Shown here: in pieces, positions 34,501 through 45,000 of the stretch
Position numbering within the stretch: position 1 is the stretch's first letter
How the letters are laid out: each line of letters opens with the position of its first letter
Origin: Amoebophrya sp. A120
Taxonomy: Eukaryota > Sar > Dinophyceae > Syndiniales > Amoebophryaceae
NCBI GenBank assembly: GCA_905178155.1
Contig: CAJINV010000010.1
Span: forward strand, 2,617,794 to 2,681,793
Direction of reading: 5' to 3'
Length of the DNA stretch: 64,000 nt
Notes under the pieces: generated by a model
Databases searched by the model: none
What the model was told of the DNA's origin: nothing
The model's input: the letters and a program-made list of their open reading frames with translations, nothing else
Made by a program: the position numbers and the translations under genes

Positions 34501-35236
34501 AGCATGACAAACCGCCTGTAGAATGCGGCGGAGCCTGTGGGGTTGCCTTCATGCAACACAGAGACGATTTGTGGCCATAAATCAGCAACACAAATTTTCG
34601 AAAACGTGCCTTGTCAATGTGGGGAGCGAGGGGGGATTTTTCCTTTTGATAGAGACCCCACGGCGACCAGCGCCAACGAGTCGCAGGGGACCGCCCTCCT
34701 CGGCGGCGGCCCGAAGGGAAAGGGCAAGGGCAGCAAGGGCAACATCGCGAACGTCATCATTCTATCAAATGCAAAAATGTCTGGGTCTGGAAGGATGTAA
34801 CTTGTGATGCGCATTTCAGAACACACAAAAATCTCTGATGCATAGGCAGCAAGAGCTAGAGCTGCTCACTTTCTGTCACCAAAGTGGGGGATTTGTCATG
34901 CGGATTCGGCATAATTGCGGAAGCTTCTCGAAACCTGTGATGCTAGGGCTTCCATGCCAGACCTTCTGTGTCATGCAGAAACAGCATGACTTCTCTTCCA
35001 GACCCAGACACTTTTACATTTGATACATTCAGCAAAGGAAGAGCGCCCAGATCAACGCGTCCGCATCAGCAAAGGGGACCATAACACCAACAGACGGAAA
35101 TAACTACGCAACCGTCCCTGCGACGGGCGCGCCTGTAGTCACTCTGGAGGCGCCGGACGAGAAGACAAGCTCTGCCGGCCAGGGCAGGAGAGCGGATATG
35201 CAACAGAAAAGTAATTGTAGTACACCCATAAATTGA
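28599..35236 (+). CDS. Large Cys-rich single-pass membrane protein (family member 3)
   Basis: ATG 28599 opens MGNYASQVDECR, an MG-x3-S start. Exon 1 ends at 29418 (GT-AG intron 29419-29875, ATCCAG acceptor). A second conventional intron lies near 30280-30590, borders unresolved. Eight introners (31069 to 35024) follow. Stop TGA 35234-35236. Order: Cys-rich N-terminus; poly-Ser tract; PAN/Apple-like module (LRYCQIECD, RCAGFQLKL, ECVFFGG); further Cys-bearing segments; FCVRMT; stalk TTTTTPAPV; at least three tandem modules with an LC-x3-C...CCxxC pattern (32410-32935); two C...DC...CVW modules (33000-33230); Thr-rich stalk; transmembrane helix ILVLIIAVIAGALLLLLGG joined across the introners at 33691 and 34016; Lys/Gly and Ser-rich tail. 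Probably a surface adhesin or receptor. Confidence 0.72.
29419..29875 (+). other. Conventional GT-AG intron
   Basis: Donor GTGAAA, acceptor ATCCAG. It joins PQLC plus a split Ser codon to PVLYAFVRF in frame. No TIR or TSD, so it is an ordinary intron in a gene otherwise cut mostly by introners. Confidence 0.65.
31069..31334. mobile_element. Introner, family A (266 bp)
   Basis: TIR TATGCAGTGCAAC / GTTGCACTGTATA with TCTGGGTCTGAG and CAGACCCAGACA inside. TSD TGGGC/GCGGT is decayed. Excision joins LREPG to PQLRTL in frame. Confidence 0.8.
31442..31922. mobile_element. Introner, family G-like (481 bp)
   Basis: Left TATGACACAGAAAAATATTA, complement of right TATCAACAAGAAACTCTTAT. TSD CAGTC/AAAAA does not match, so borders may be off by a few bases. 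Excision joins WPTTS to PSSTTD in frame. Confidence 0.65.
32191..32403. mobile_element. Introner, family G-like (213 bp)
   Basis: Left TATGGACAGAAAAAAGTTTG, complement of right TATCGAACAAAAAAAGTTCG. TSD CCTGC/CCAGC. Excision joins APVQTC to SEFDSG in frame. Confidence 0.82.
33323..33579. mobile_element. Introner, family A (257 bp)
   Basis: Ends TATCAAATGCAAAAACGTTT / ACATATTTGCAATGCATA. Perfect TSD ACGCT. Excision joins TTTTL to TQIETN. Confidence 0.92.
33691..33970. mobile_element. Introner, family C (280 bp)
   Basis: Canonical ends TATCCTGAGTAAAAACGTAC / GTACGTTTTTACTCAGGATA. Perfect TSD GAATC. Excision joins DTGGI to LVLIIAV, start of the membrane helix. Confidence 0.93.
34016..34277. 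mobile_element. Introner, family A (262 bp)
   Basis: Ends TATCAAATGCAAATGAATAT / ACATATTTGCAGTGCATA. TSD CCTCC/CCTGC. It splits the membrane helix; excision restores an unbroken run of Leu. Confidence 0.9.
34327..34651. mobile_element. Introner, family B (325 bp)
   Basis: Ends TATCAGAATGAAAAATCTCC / GGGATTTTTCCTTTTGATA. Perfect TSD GAGAC. Excision joins CLCSGD to PTATSA. Confidence 0.92.
34763..35024. mobile_element. Introner, family A (262 bp)
   Basis: Canonical ends TATCAAATGCAAAAATGTCT / GACACTTTTACATTTGATA. Perfect TSD CATTC. Excision joins IANVI to IQQRKS. Confidence 0.92.
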
Positions 35237-35575
35237 TGAAGTACTTGCTAACCAGGAATAAAGGTGGAAATGGAAAACAAATTTATTTTGCTGCGTGCCT
35301 GTCACGAAAAACTCTGTAAAGTGGCAGAAATGTTGTTGACCACGACAGAGAGGCAGTTTTGGTTTCGATTTTCTGAGACGTGCAGGATGCGTGTTGTATA
35401 GTATGGTTTAGCCAGCGACTGATATTAGAGCGGCACCAAATACACGGTTTGTCATGCTGAGCAGCAACACAAGCTTGGTAGGGGAGGAGGTGTGCCTTTA
35501 ATTTTCTGTTGGATAATCTCGAGGAACAAGGGGAATCGGTCGGCGGCTTCCACCGAACAAGCTACCGGTGGTTCG
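35237..35575. other. Intergenic gap
   Basis: Short spacer between two plus-strand genes. A fragment with the introner-interior motif TTTGTCATGC lies at about 35450 without recognisable ends; otherwise nothing supported. Confidence 0.4.
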
Positions 35576-37096
35576 ATGACGGGGAACAAAAGTCTGAAAC
35601 GCAGTTTACTGAAGAAACAGGCCTTATGCATTGCAAATATCGAAGATCTTTGTGTGGGTCTGGAACTGGCATTCTTGTCATGCAAGAAGTTTTCAAGGAC
35701 AGCAAGTGCAGCAAGATCTGCGCCGCTTGAATACATACAAGTCGCCAGCTTTTATTTTGTCCTCCGGCTGTGAATAACAATACACTCACACGCAGTGAAG
35801 TCTCATTCGTTTTGATGATTTCGCGGATGAATGATCCACAAGAAGCCGCGCACATGAAAAATAACTTCCGATGCTGTAATGTAAAGATCAAATTCTGCAC
35901 AATGACTAGCGGCTTGAAGAATACCCTTTGATGGTGCGAGCCTCCGCAACACAAATGTCCAGGCGTCCACAGAGAATGAGTAAAAATATTTGCGATGCAT
36001 AGTCCTCCAATGTAAGCATGGGGCGGAGCGGGCGGCAACGTGAACAACGCAAAAAGTCGAAAATAGCGGGAAACAGCACGCTAAACAAGGCGGATTTTCT
36101 CCGCGAGACGGCGGCCTATAAGCAGGCGCAGACTTACACCCCGCAAAGTCCCGAGTCCATGGACCGCTTCTCGGACCAGTTTTTGCTGGGTCCCGAGGGC
36201 CAGGCGAGCCCCCCAGCGGGTCCGACGATACTTATCCTGAGTAAAAACGTACCCACACCAGAGTCAAGATGGGGATTTTGCAACACAAACCTAGGAGTTT
36301 TGGGACTCACGCATGACAAGTTTCTGTTTGTAAGGTAGTGCAAGTTAGTAAGGGAAGCCGCATCACAAATCGACCTGCTGATCCTGTTCACAGCATCACA
36401 AATTCCAAAACACGATTGGAAATGGGTCTCATCGGGATGCGCATTACAAATGTCTTTGTCATTGCAAATCTGCATTACAACTCTGGGGTGGGTACGTTTT
36501 TACTCAGGATAATACTGGAGGGAGATTCATCTTCGGCGTCGTTTTCATCTTCTATATCCGAGTCGGAGAATAGTTTTTCGTCCTCTCCTCGCAGTAAATC
36601 GTCCGGTGGTTTCTCTGCCCCGGCAGATGAACTACTACCAGGCGAGAATTACACCAAGAACCGCAGGAGGGACAGTCGCTCCTCTAATCATATTGAATCT
36701 GCACCACGAGGACCTCCTGGTGAAGATAGCGATGTTGGCGATCACGACGTGGTCGCGGCTCAACTAGAACAGGGGAAGTCCTCCTCCCGCCCGGAGATGA
36801 CCGCGCAAAACGGAGATATTAGTAGAAGAAGGAGCAGCAAGAACAGAACACATAGTAGTCGTATTTCTTCTCGTGCGGAACCGGAGCAGGAGAATGGTCA
36901 TGCTGCTATAGAAGCAGCGCGTTCAGATGAAGGACCACAAGAGGAGCCACCTGCTTCTTCGGGTAGTAGTTCCGATGTAGAAAGTTCATCTTCCAGCGAG
37001 GATGAAATACGAGCCAATAGTAAAAATACCTCTGAGTCCGAAGAGGAAGATGAAGAAGATCCGAAAGACAACACCTTCCTTCTCAGACGACGCTAG
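35576..37096 (+). CDS. Ser/acid-rich, probably nuclear protein (tandem copy 1)
   Basis: ATG 35576 (MTGNKSLKRSLLKKQA), joined across the introner at 35625-36001 to SNVSMGRSGRQREQRKKSKI and across the introner at 36233-36511; stop TAG 37094-37096. If the first introner is not spliced, translation could start at the ATG at 36018. The N-terminus is strongly basic (nuclear-localisation-like). Then follow the segment FLLGPEGQASPPAGPT, a Ser-rich region (SSSISESENSFSS), repeated APADELLPGEN, RRRSSKNR, and an acidic Ser/Glu tail ending DNTFLLRRR. No known domain. Its downstream neighbour is a duplicated copy. Function unknown; disordered RNA- or chromatin-associated protein is a guess from composition. 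Confidence 0.6.
35625..36001. mobile_element. Introner, family A (377 bp)
   Basis: Left TATGCATTGCAAATATCG with GTGGGTCTGGAA; right ATATTTGCGATGCATA. TSD GGCCT/GTCCT. Excision joins LLKKQA to SNVSMGRS in frame. Confidence 0.75.
36233..36511. mobile_element. Introner, family C (279 bp), duplicated with its host
   Basis: Canonical ends TATCCTGAGTAAAAACGTAC and inverse. Perfect TSD ATACT. By eye identical to the element at 38456-38734. Excision joins AGPTIL to EGDSSS. Confidence 0.95.
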
Positions 37097-37283
37097 GAGT
37101 GCACAAGTTCTTCGTGGTCTGATACTAGGTACTTTCGGATACACTTCTTGCGAGGTGATCCAATTCCAATTCCATGTAGTACATCCATCTTTATTACCTT
37201 TTAGACATAGTTTTATCCTCAGAAGAATACTAATAATTTGAAGTTTTTTGGACCGCTACAAATCAATGAAAATTTTGTAGCTC

Positions 37284-40201
37284 ATCCGATCTTCGGACCA
37301 GTTTTTGCTGGGTCCCGAGGGCCAGGCGAGCCCCCCAGCGGGTCCGACGGTACTGGAGGGATATTCATCTTCGGCGTCTATCCTGTGTAAAAACGTACCC
37401 ACACCAGAGTTGTCATGCAAATCTGCATGCTTAAAATGTTTGTCATGCGGAGCCCCATGAGAAGCATTTTCTAATGGTGTTTTGAAATTTGTCATGCTTC
37501 AATCAGCATGAGAGACTAGATCTGTAATGCTGCTGAACTTGCTCAAACAGCATTACACTACGCGTCCAAATTTGTCATGCGAAACAAGCAAAGTTGGCCG
37601 ATTTGTCTAGCAGATTTTCCATCTTGACTCTGGTATGGGTACGTTTTTACACAGGATAGCGTCGTTTTCATCGTCTATATCCGAGTCGGAGAATAGTTCG
37701 TCGTCCCCTCCTCGCAGTAAATCGTCCGGTGGTTCTATGACGTCCTCAGGTTGTAAATCTGAAATTTTTCCAAAAAAAAAACTAGCTACTTAGCTAGGTG
37801 AGATTTTATCTATCAAAACTAGCTAGCTTAGGAGGAGTGGGCTCGTGGTCTCCAGCTGCGTCTCGGAACGGTCTCGACGCCAAGCTACCGCGCCCGTCCT
37901 TGTCCTCCACATCGGCTCTTGCACGACCTACGGCGAGGGAGGTGAGCACGCACGGAAAGATTTCGTCCTCAGAATGTACACGCCCCCCGAGGGCCCCCCC
38001 CAAGACGACCCCTTTTGGCGTGCCGGGCGACCCCCGTCTGTCCTGGCTCTCCAGAAATCCGTGGCGGCAAAAGGGGCACCTGTATGCAGTGGACACACTG
38101 CAGACCTTAGGGAAACAGACGTATGTCCTCAAGGCGTTGGCAGATAAAATAACCCCGGCGGCGACCAGAACAAGGAAAAAAAAAACGATGAAGAGCGAAA
38201 GGAAGACCTGTAGAAATGCAGCGCTGAGCCGGTGCGCGACGATACCGAAGACGAGGAACAACCGATCTAGCTACTGCCCCAAAGGATAGCTTACGCATCA
38301 AAATTAGCTAGTTTTTTTTTTGGATTTTTTTCAAATTTACAATCTGAGGACCTCATAGGTTCCTCTCCTGCCCCGGCAGATCAAATACAATCTGAGGACC
38401 AGTTTTTGCTGGGTCCCGAGGGCCAGGCGAGCCCCCCAGCGGGTCCGACGATACTTATCCTGAGTAAAAACGTACCCACACCAGAGTCAAGATGGGGATT
38501 TTGCAACACAAACCTAGGAGTTTTGGGACTCACGCATGACAAGTTTCTGTTTGTAAGGTAGTGCAAGTTAGTAAGGGAAGCCGCATCACAAATCGACCTG
38601 CTGATCCTGTTCACAGCATCACAAATTCCAAAACACGATTGGAAATGGGTCTCATCGGGATGCGCATTACAAATGTCTTTGTCATTGCAAATCTGCATTA
38701 CAACTCTGGGGTGGGTACGTTTTTACTCAGGATAATACTGGAGGGAGATTCATCTTCGGCGTCGTTTTCATCTTCTATATCCGAGTCGGAGAATAGTTTT
38801 TCGTCCTTTCCTCGCAGGAAATCGTCCGGTGGTTTTATCACATGAGAAACATCCTCAGCTGCATTTTTCCTCATAGGGCAAAAAAAATAAATTCACGCAT
38901 ATTTGTAGGTCAGAACTCAAGGCGTGCAGCATCGCCCAAGCGGAAAGCAATTCACGGCAAGTTCGGAAATTATGCACCTGCTGTTTATTTGTGAGTGATG
39001 GGATTGCTTTGAAAAAGAGGACTCATCGCGACGGTATGGCGCTGAAAAGCATGGCCAAGAAGTGCCTCAGTTGGCCAAAATTGTGACTGGGACCGTCGAG
39101 GCTGTAATGCGGAGAAGGCAAAAAAGATGCTTTTTTTGCAAAAAAAAGCTGTTTTTTTGATCAAAATCCTTGGGATTTTGACGTCCGAAACCTTGCTATG
39201 AGTACTCATTTTTTTTTGCTATGAGTACAAATAACTTCCCCGACGGAGTTCTGGATCAGAACTCTCTCACAAAGCAGCTCATTTTGATGCTATAGGTCAT
39301 AGCTTTTCCTAGGGTCAGGAAGGAGAGTGAGTACAAATACGGTAGCAGTGGGAGAGGCTTTTTTTGCATTCAATTCCCGATGCTATGGTGGCCCCACAGG
39401 GTCACTTTTTTGCTCAAACGCGACGGCGTGCTGTTTTTCTTTTTGCACTGCCGCCGTGATTGGCTTCAATTGGTCTGCTTTTCGTATCCCAAACACCATC
39501 GCAATGCAGCCTGATAGATGGAGGCTGTACCCTATCCCGGAGAACCTGCTGAAAGAAGGGTGGGCCCGGTTCTGATACATAAAAACCTGCGCAATTTTTT
39601 TGGCGCTATGAGGAAAAATACGGCTGAGGACTTTTCTAGTTTGATAGCCTCTGCCCCGGCAGATGAACTACCACCAGGCGAGAATAGTTTTCCTCGCAGG
39701 AAATCGTCCGGTGGTTTTATCTCTGCCCCGGCAGATGAACTACTACCAGGCGAGAATCATACCAAGAATCGCAGGAGCAGGGAGAATAACTCCTCTAATC
39801 ATATTGAATCTGCACGAGCACCTCCTGGAGAAGATAGCGATGTTGGCAATCACGACGTGGTGGCCCAAAAACAGGAAAAGTCCTCCCGCCCGGACGAGAC
39901 CGCGCATGGAGATATTAGTAGAAGAAGGAGCAGCAATAACAGAATACATAGTAGTCGTATTTCTTCATCTTCTCGTCCGGAGCAGGAGCATGTTCATGCT
40001 ACAACAGAACCAGCGCGTTCAGATGAAAGACCACAAGAGGAGCCTGCTTCTTCGGGTAGTAGTTCCGATGTAGAAAGTTCTACATCTACTTCAAGCGAGA
40101 ATGAAATACGAGCCAATAGTAAAAATACCTCCGAGTCCGAGTCCGAAGAGGATGACGAAGAAGATCCGAAAGACAACACCTTCCTACTCAGACGACGGTA
40201 G
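37284..40201 (+). CDS. Tandem duplicate of the Ser/acid-rich gene, 5' truncated
   Basis: The homology to copy 1 begins abruptly at 37284 (SDQFLLGPEG) right after sequence matching the gene's own 3' flank, so the first exon and start codon are missing. With four elements removed (37379, 37736, 38456, 38836) a single frame runs to TAG 40199-40201. It contains two tandem copies of the FLLGPEGQASPPAGPT...SSGG unit, two APADEL blocks, and the same acidic tail (DNTFLLRRR). It could be expressed from an upstream start by readthrough or splicing, or be a pseudogene. The preserved frame over about 370 codons argues against long decay. Copies are very similar, so the duplication is recent. Confidence 0.55.
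37379..37658. mobile_element. Introner, family C (280 bp), absent from copy 1
   Basis: Ends TATCCTGTGTAAAAACGTAC / GTACGTTTTTACACAGGATA. Perfect TSD GCGTC. The homologous site in copy 1 (about 36533) and in the third unit (about 38760) is empty, with a single GCGTC. Confidence 0.95.
37736..38357. mobile_element. Large TIR element, 622 bp, spliced like an introner
   Basis: About 50-bp imperfect TIRs: left TATGACGTCCTCAGGTTGTA, complement of right TATGAGGTCCTCAGATTGTA, both running into an A-rich tract and ACTAGCTA. Perfect TSD GGTTC. Excision joins KSSGGS to SPAPADQ in frame. The interior has open frames on both strands. The minus frame (37806-38261) reads a hydrophobic segment followed by RCPFCRHGF, reminiscent of a zinc-ribbon or RING half; the plus frame is Ser/Arg-rich. 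Not a recognisable transposase. Possibly captured host sequence. Confidence 0.85.
38456..38734. mobile_element. Introner, family C (279 bp), copy of the 36233 element
   Basis: Same position in the repeat unit and same TSD ATACT as the element at 36233-36511, and identical by eye, so it was copied with the host segment rather than inserted independently. Confidence 0.95.
38836..39645. mobile_element. Large TIR element, 810 bp, spliced like an introner
   Basis: About 41-bp TIRs: left TATCACATGAGAAACATCCT, complement of right TATCAAACTAGAAAAGTCCT, both continuing to TTTTTCCTCATAG. Flanks GGTTT/GCCTC do not match. Excision still joins KSSGGF to APADELP in frame. The interior has no convincing ORF (82-codon plus frame at 39327). 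Likely non-autonomous. Confidence 0.75.
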
Positions 40202-42030
40202 GAGTAGAGAAATTCTTCGTGATCTGATACTAGGTAATTATTTTTCGGATTTATACACATGCGAGGTGATGGATCCAATTCCAATTCCTTGTAGTACATG
40301 CATCTTTACCTTTTAGACATAATTTTATCCTCAGAAGAATACTAATACTTTGAAGTTTTTCTTTTTTGGATCGCTACATATGAAAATTTTGTAGCTTATT
40401 CGATCTTCTTACGCGACCTCTTCGGTTGAGAAGCAAACCGAAGGTGTTCGTATTATTATTCATCTGAGCAGTAAGAACCCACATAATTTTAGAAATATTT
40501 CACCCATTATCCGACCCCAGTTATTAGTTCTAAAACGCAAGCCCCTATAATTTTTCCTATCGAGATAAAATCCAGGTTCATCGAGAAGTCACGCGTCTTT
40601 CTTTGCACAAGTACGTACTTGCTAAAGACTGATGAGTGACACTTTGAACATATGGATTTTTTTGTGTCGCAGTGATGAAGAAAACGGACCCGCTTGATGT
40701 CTTCGCGTTAGAATCTTCGACTTGATGTACTTACTATCAGTGGCTGTTTCGTGATTTTTGTTTTTTACGATAATGGTCGTTTCTGTCTACTGGTCGTTTA
40801 TGATTCCCGTGCGATTTTTTTGAAAGTGGGACCAACATCTTCAGACTGCCGACTCTGAGGTGGACCGACCCCCAGTTGTGTTTTTATTTTTTTTTAGGAA
40901 CCGAGCAGGAACAGGAAGGCAGACCGAGTCGCACAGTGTTATGCTAATGTAAGCAATCCTAAAAATCTGTGCTGTGGTGTCTTTTTCCTTTTCTCCAGAA
41001 CTACATGAAACGCAATCGGACCCAACATTTTTGACATCCCCTTTTTTTTTGCTGAATTTGAATTCCATTCCAATTGCTGTACAATTTAGATTTTCACGCT
41101 TTCGATTCGTATCTGCTTTATCAATTACCGCCTGCCTCTCGCATCCAACTTGCTTTCTGCGTTGTCAAGCGGGGGGGGCAACTTCTTCCCGGGCGTCGTG
41201 ATCGTGTTCGTCACCCGTGAAGGAACGCAGTCACAAAGGTCTCATCGTGCTCCTTTTGGTTTCACCGGCCAAAAATTTTTCACCGAATGAATAAAGATGA
41301 AGAAGCATTTTCTTCGTGTCGTGGTTCTCACTAAGCCCGGCGTAGTTCTTCTTCTTGCACAAGACACACAGTTGTAACAGTTGCAATGCAATAAATTTCG
41401 TCATGCGCAGCTGTTGAGGCGATAAATGAAGTGATTTATTTTCGCGTCGTTTGTCCTCGTGGCTTTGGTTTATTTTCGTCCGGTTGATGATCGTTCAAGG
41501 TTCAAAGAGCTCCTTGTTTCTCTCATCGTGCGTCCTTTTCTTCGTGTAAATCCTCCCTTGTGCAGGCTAACAAAGTGAATTTTTCAACTATCGTGTCGTT
41601 CTCACTGAACAAAAGCAACCACTAAGTGCATCGTCATGCCTACTTTGGACACTTCTATTCCAGACACTATCAGTAAAGGCACAGGCTTTGATTATCTGAC
41701 GAAGTCGTTGCCCCGTGAAAAATTCAATTCGAGGAAGGTGTAGTTGTATTAGGAGCCCCTTCTTCGTCTGCACGGGAAACTGCACGTAAAGAAAAACGCA
41801 GCTGATGGCTAAATTACTCCCCTGTATTTGTACCACTACAAAAACCGCCTCTTCGAGTAAGTACTTGATAGTTATTTCTCAGGTACAACTAGTGCTTCGT
41901 AGTTGTCTTCTAGTATGAGTAAGAAGATGAAAAATAATTCAGACCCAGACGGGGGCCGTAGAGATATTGAAAAAGTCAAACCACCTAAGTAGCGGAACAC
42001 GCTTAAAAACAAACAAAGCACTCGACGAAA
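40202..42030. other. Intergenic stretch
   Basis: 3' flank of the duplicated gene (homologous to 37097-37283), then AT-rich DNA with no supported gene. Short ORFs at 40841-41836 were judged non-coding. Confidence 0.45.
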
Positions 42031-45000
42031 ATGGGCAACGACAATTCCACGCCGGAGCAGACGGAGGAGGCGACAACCCAGGCGCCCCCCACGGATCCGT
42101 GGGGGATTTTGAAGTCGAAGCTGTGCCTGAACCTAGCGGACATTCAGTTCGTGCACACGCCGCTATCCAAGGCCCACAGCCCGGACGTGCCGCCCTTCTT
42201 CAAGATTTTGAAGTGTACCTGCCCCTACCTGGCGCTGCAGCCGCCGGCGACGTGGCGACCCCGCCAGTCCGGCTTCGATCCGGAGCCCACGGTATCAATT
42301 GCATAAATTATGTCATTTGGGTTTGGAAGTTGTAGAGTGGAACTTGTGATGCTGACTTTGGATCCTTCTACGAAAAATTGTGTTGCGTCAGCACAAAGAG
42401 AAGTAGTAGTCCAGTTTTTGCTACAAAAAGAGTTTTTTTTTTCTGATGCGGTATGGGCATCAGGTTCAGGATCAGGAAGTGATAACAAAATCTGTGATGC
42501 TAGTCATCACAGACATCATGGGTCAACATGCAAGACATGCATGACAAGTCTTGCAATCATCTTCCAGACTTCGGACCACCCAGATGACAACATATTTGCC
42601 GTTGATACGCGGATTGTCTGCGCGTGTGCGCCGAGAAGTTTTGCACGCAGTACGGCGCCGGCAACATGTGTACGAAGTGGGAGGAGTGCACCGGCTTCTT
42701 CGACACCGGCAAGATGTGCCAGTTTTACGCCCAAAAACTTCCGACCACGTTGGAGGAGAACGAATCCATATCAATTGCAAATATATCTGGGTCTGGAAAT
42801 AACTTGTGATGCTAATACATGCATCACAAACTGACTCCAATACGCAGCCACGCATGAGAAAAAAATTCTGAGCGGTTACTTATGCAGTGCGTAACCCGCA
42901 TGAGAATTCGCGTTTTGCCTGACAGAGGGTTGGCGTTATAATTCCACGACATGCATTACAGAGTTCACGTTCAGGGGCATGCGGATTCAGCAATACACGA
43001 CATCTCGCAATCTCCCAGACCGAGACACATTTGCAATGCATAAGCCAACGCGAAGAGCAACTTTGACGCCATGCAGGAGCTGTCGCAACAACAACTACAG
43101 ACCTCCCAATATGGAGTTCTCACACGTTACATTCTCAACTGTTACATGAATTTGTAATGCAAGACTGGCAAAAGTGAAAGCAAAGGAGGACGATTGCGCC
43201 TTTTGCATTACAAGTTTGGCGCAGATTTAGATGCTGTTTAGCTCTTCCGAAATTTGTCATGCGAAGCAGCTCGATCATCTGCCGGCTGCAGGCACTTTTG
43301 CATGACAAATTCATGTAACAGTTGAGAATGTAACGTTTGAGAACGCCATACCCAACAGGTCGCCAGAGCAGGGACGAGCTCCGACGGGGGAGCGGTTGGC
43401 GAGAACGACGCCAGCGCCTATCAAGTGGTATGCAATACAAATACGTCTGGGTCGTGGAAAGGTGGAACTTGTAATGTGCATTTCACAGCACACCAAAATC
43501 TCTCATGCATAGACAGCAACCGCTGCCCATTTTTGTCATCCGAAAAATAGGCGATTTGTCATGCGAATTAGGCATCGGTGCTCCTCCACCTCAAAATCTG
43601 TAATGCTATGCCCCGCATGCCAGACCTGCTGGGTCATGGAAAAACAGCATGACAAAAATCTGCATCCTACTTCCAGACCTAGACATATTTGCAATGCATA
43701 AGTGGACGAGGAGGTGAATTATAGTAATAGTAAAGCCGCCTATAATTATCCGATGGGCACTAACATATTACAGTGAAAAGTGCCCCCCACCCCTAAATTG
43801 CAAAAATTTGTGATGCGAAGTTTCCAAATGAAAACTTTTTGTCATGCATGAAAGGAGTATGAATCTTTCTGATGCAGAGTGTAGGCGTGTATCGCATCAC
43901 TTGCATGACAAGCGCCGCTCTTGCTTGGGTCTTTTGCAATACAAAACTTTGCTACTCACGAGTGAAAATCTGTGATGCTGATAGATGCAAGACGGCGAAT
44001 GTTTCATTTGGAAAGGTTTGCAATACAAATGCTCCCAAGTTCGGGGGTGGGGGCATTTTTCATTGTAATATATCATGCGTCGTGTTCTTCAACAATGGGC
44101 ACAAAAAAAAACAACTACGATATCCTGAGTAAAAACGTACCCACACCAGAGTCAGGATGGGGATTTTGCAACACAAACTTAGGAGTTTTGTGAGTCACGC
44201 ATGACAAGTTGCACTCTGGAGTGTAGTGCAGGTTAGCAAGTGCAGCCGCGTCACAGATTCATCTGCTCATCCTGTTCACAGCATCACAAATTCCAAAACA
44301 CGTTTGGAAATGGCTCTCATGTGGATGCGCATTACAAGTCTTCCTGTCTTTGCAAATCTGCATTACAACTCTGGTGTGGGTACGTTTTTACTCAGGATAT
44401 ACGAGCAGCAGCAGTAGTCTCGAAAACAAGGGCACCAGCACGACCGGTGGATCATATCCACTCTTCGTCGGACCAGAAGAAAAAAAGGCAGAAGCAGAAG
44501 AAGATGAGCCTAACCTTGAAGACACCCCTCTTCCTGATGCCGAGGACGACCTCGAGGACGCTCCTGGTTCTTGGAACAACAGCACGTTTTTCCTACTCGA
44601 CGGCTACGTGTACGACGACGAGACACGGCGGAATCTTAAACCGCCCGCACTGGAGATTTTTAACGAGCACGGGACTACTTCTGCAGCGAAAGTAGGAGCG
44701 AGTATGAAAAGAACTACTGCAGTTCCTCTTTCCTCATCAACATCTCATTCGAAAAGAGATGTACGCGGTCACTTAGACAACTATCACGCTTCCTCCGGGA
44801 GGACGGCGACCTCCGGACCAATAACTTCAAAGTCGCTGGGCAGCCGCGAAAGTAGGGGAACAAACAGAGGCGAACATCAAGCACTTACTGGAAGTTTCTT
44901 GCAGCTGGTGGAAAAAGAAGAACTACTAGTACGAGAAGCAGCTGCACTTCTAGAAAGAACTACCGGCAAGAAGATGAATATTAAACGGGCAGCGGTCGCC

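Noticed and set aside
37798-38289. 163-codon plus-strand ORF inside the 622-bp TIR element
   Set aside because: Basic and Ser-rich with no recognisable domain; it would be removed with the element. Noted only as interior of the element.
9949-41230. GGAACGCAG words recurring in several non-coding places (about 9952, 19499, 41222)
   Set aside because: Nine-base matches with no extended similarity or consistent position; likely chance.
43419-43428. Alternative left border TATCAAG for the introner ending at 43700
   Set aside because: It breaks the reading frame and has no TSD match, whereas the border at 43429 has a perfect AGTGG duplication and keeps the frame.
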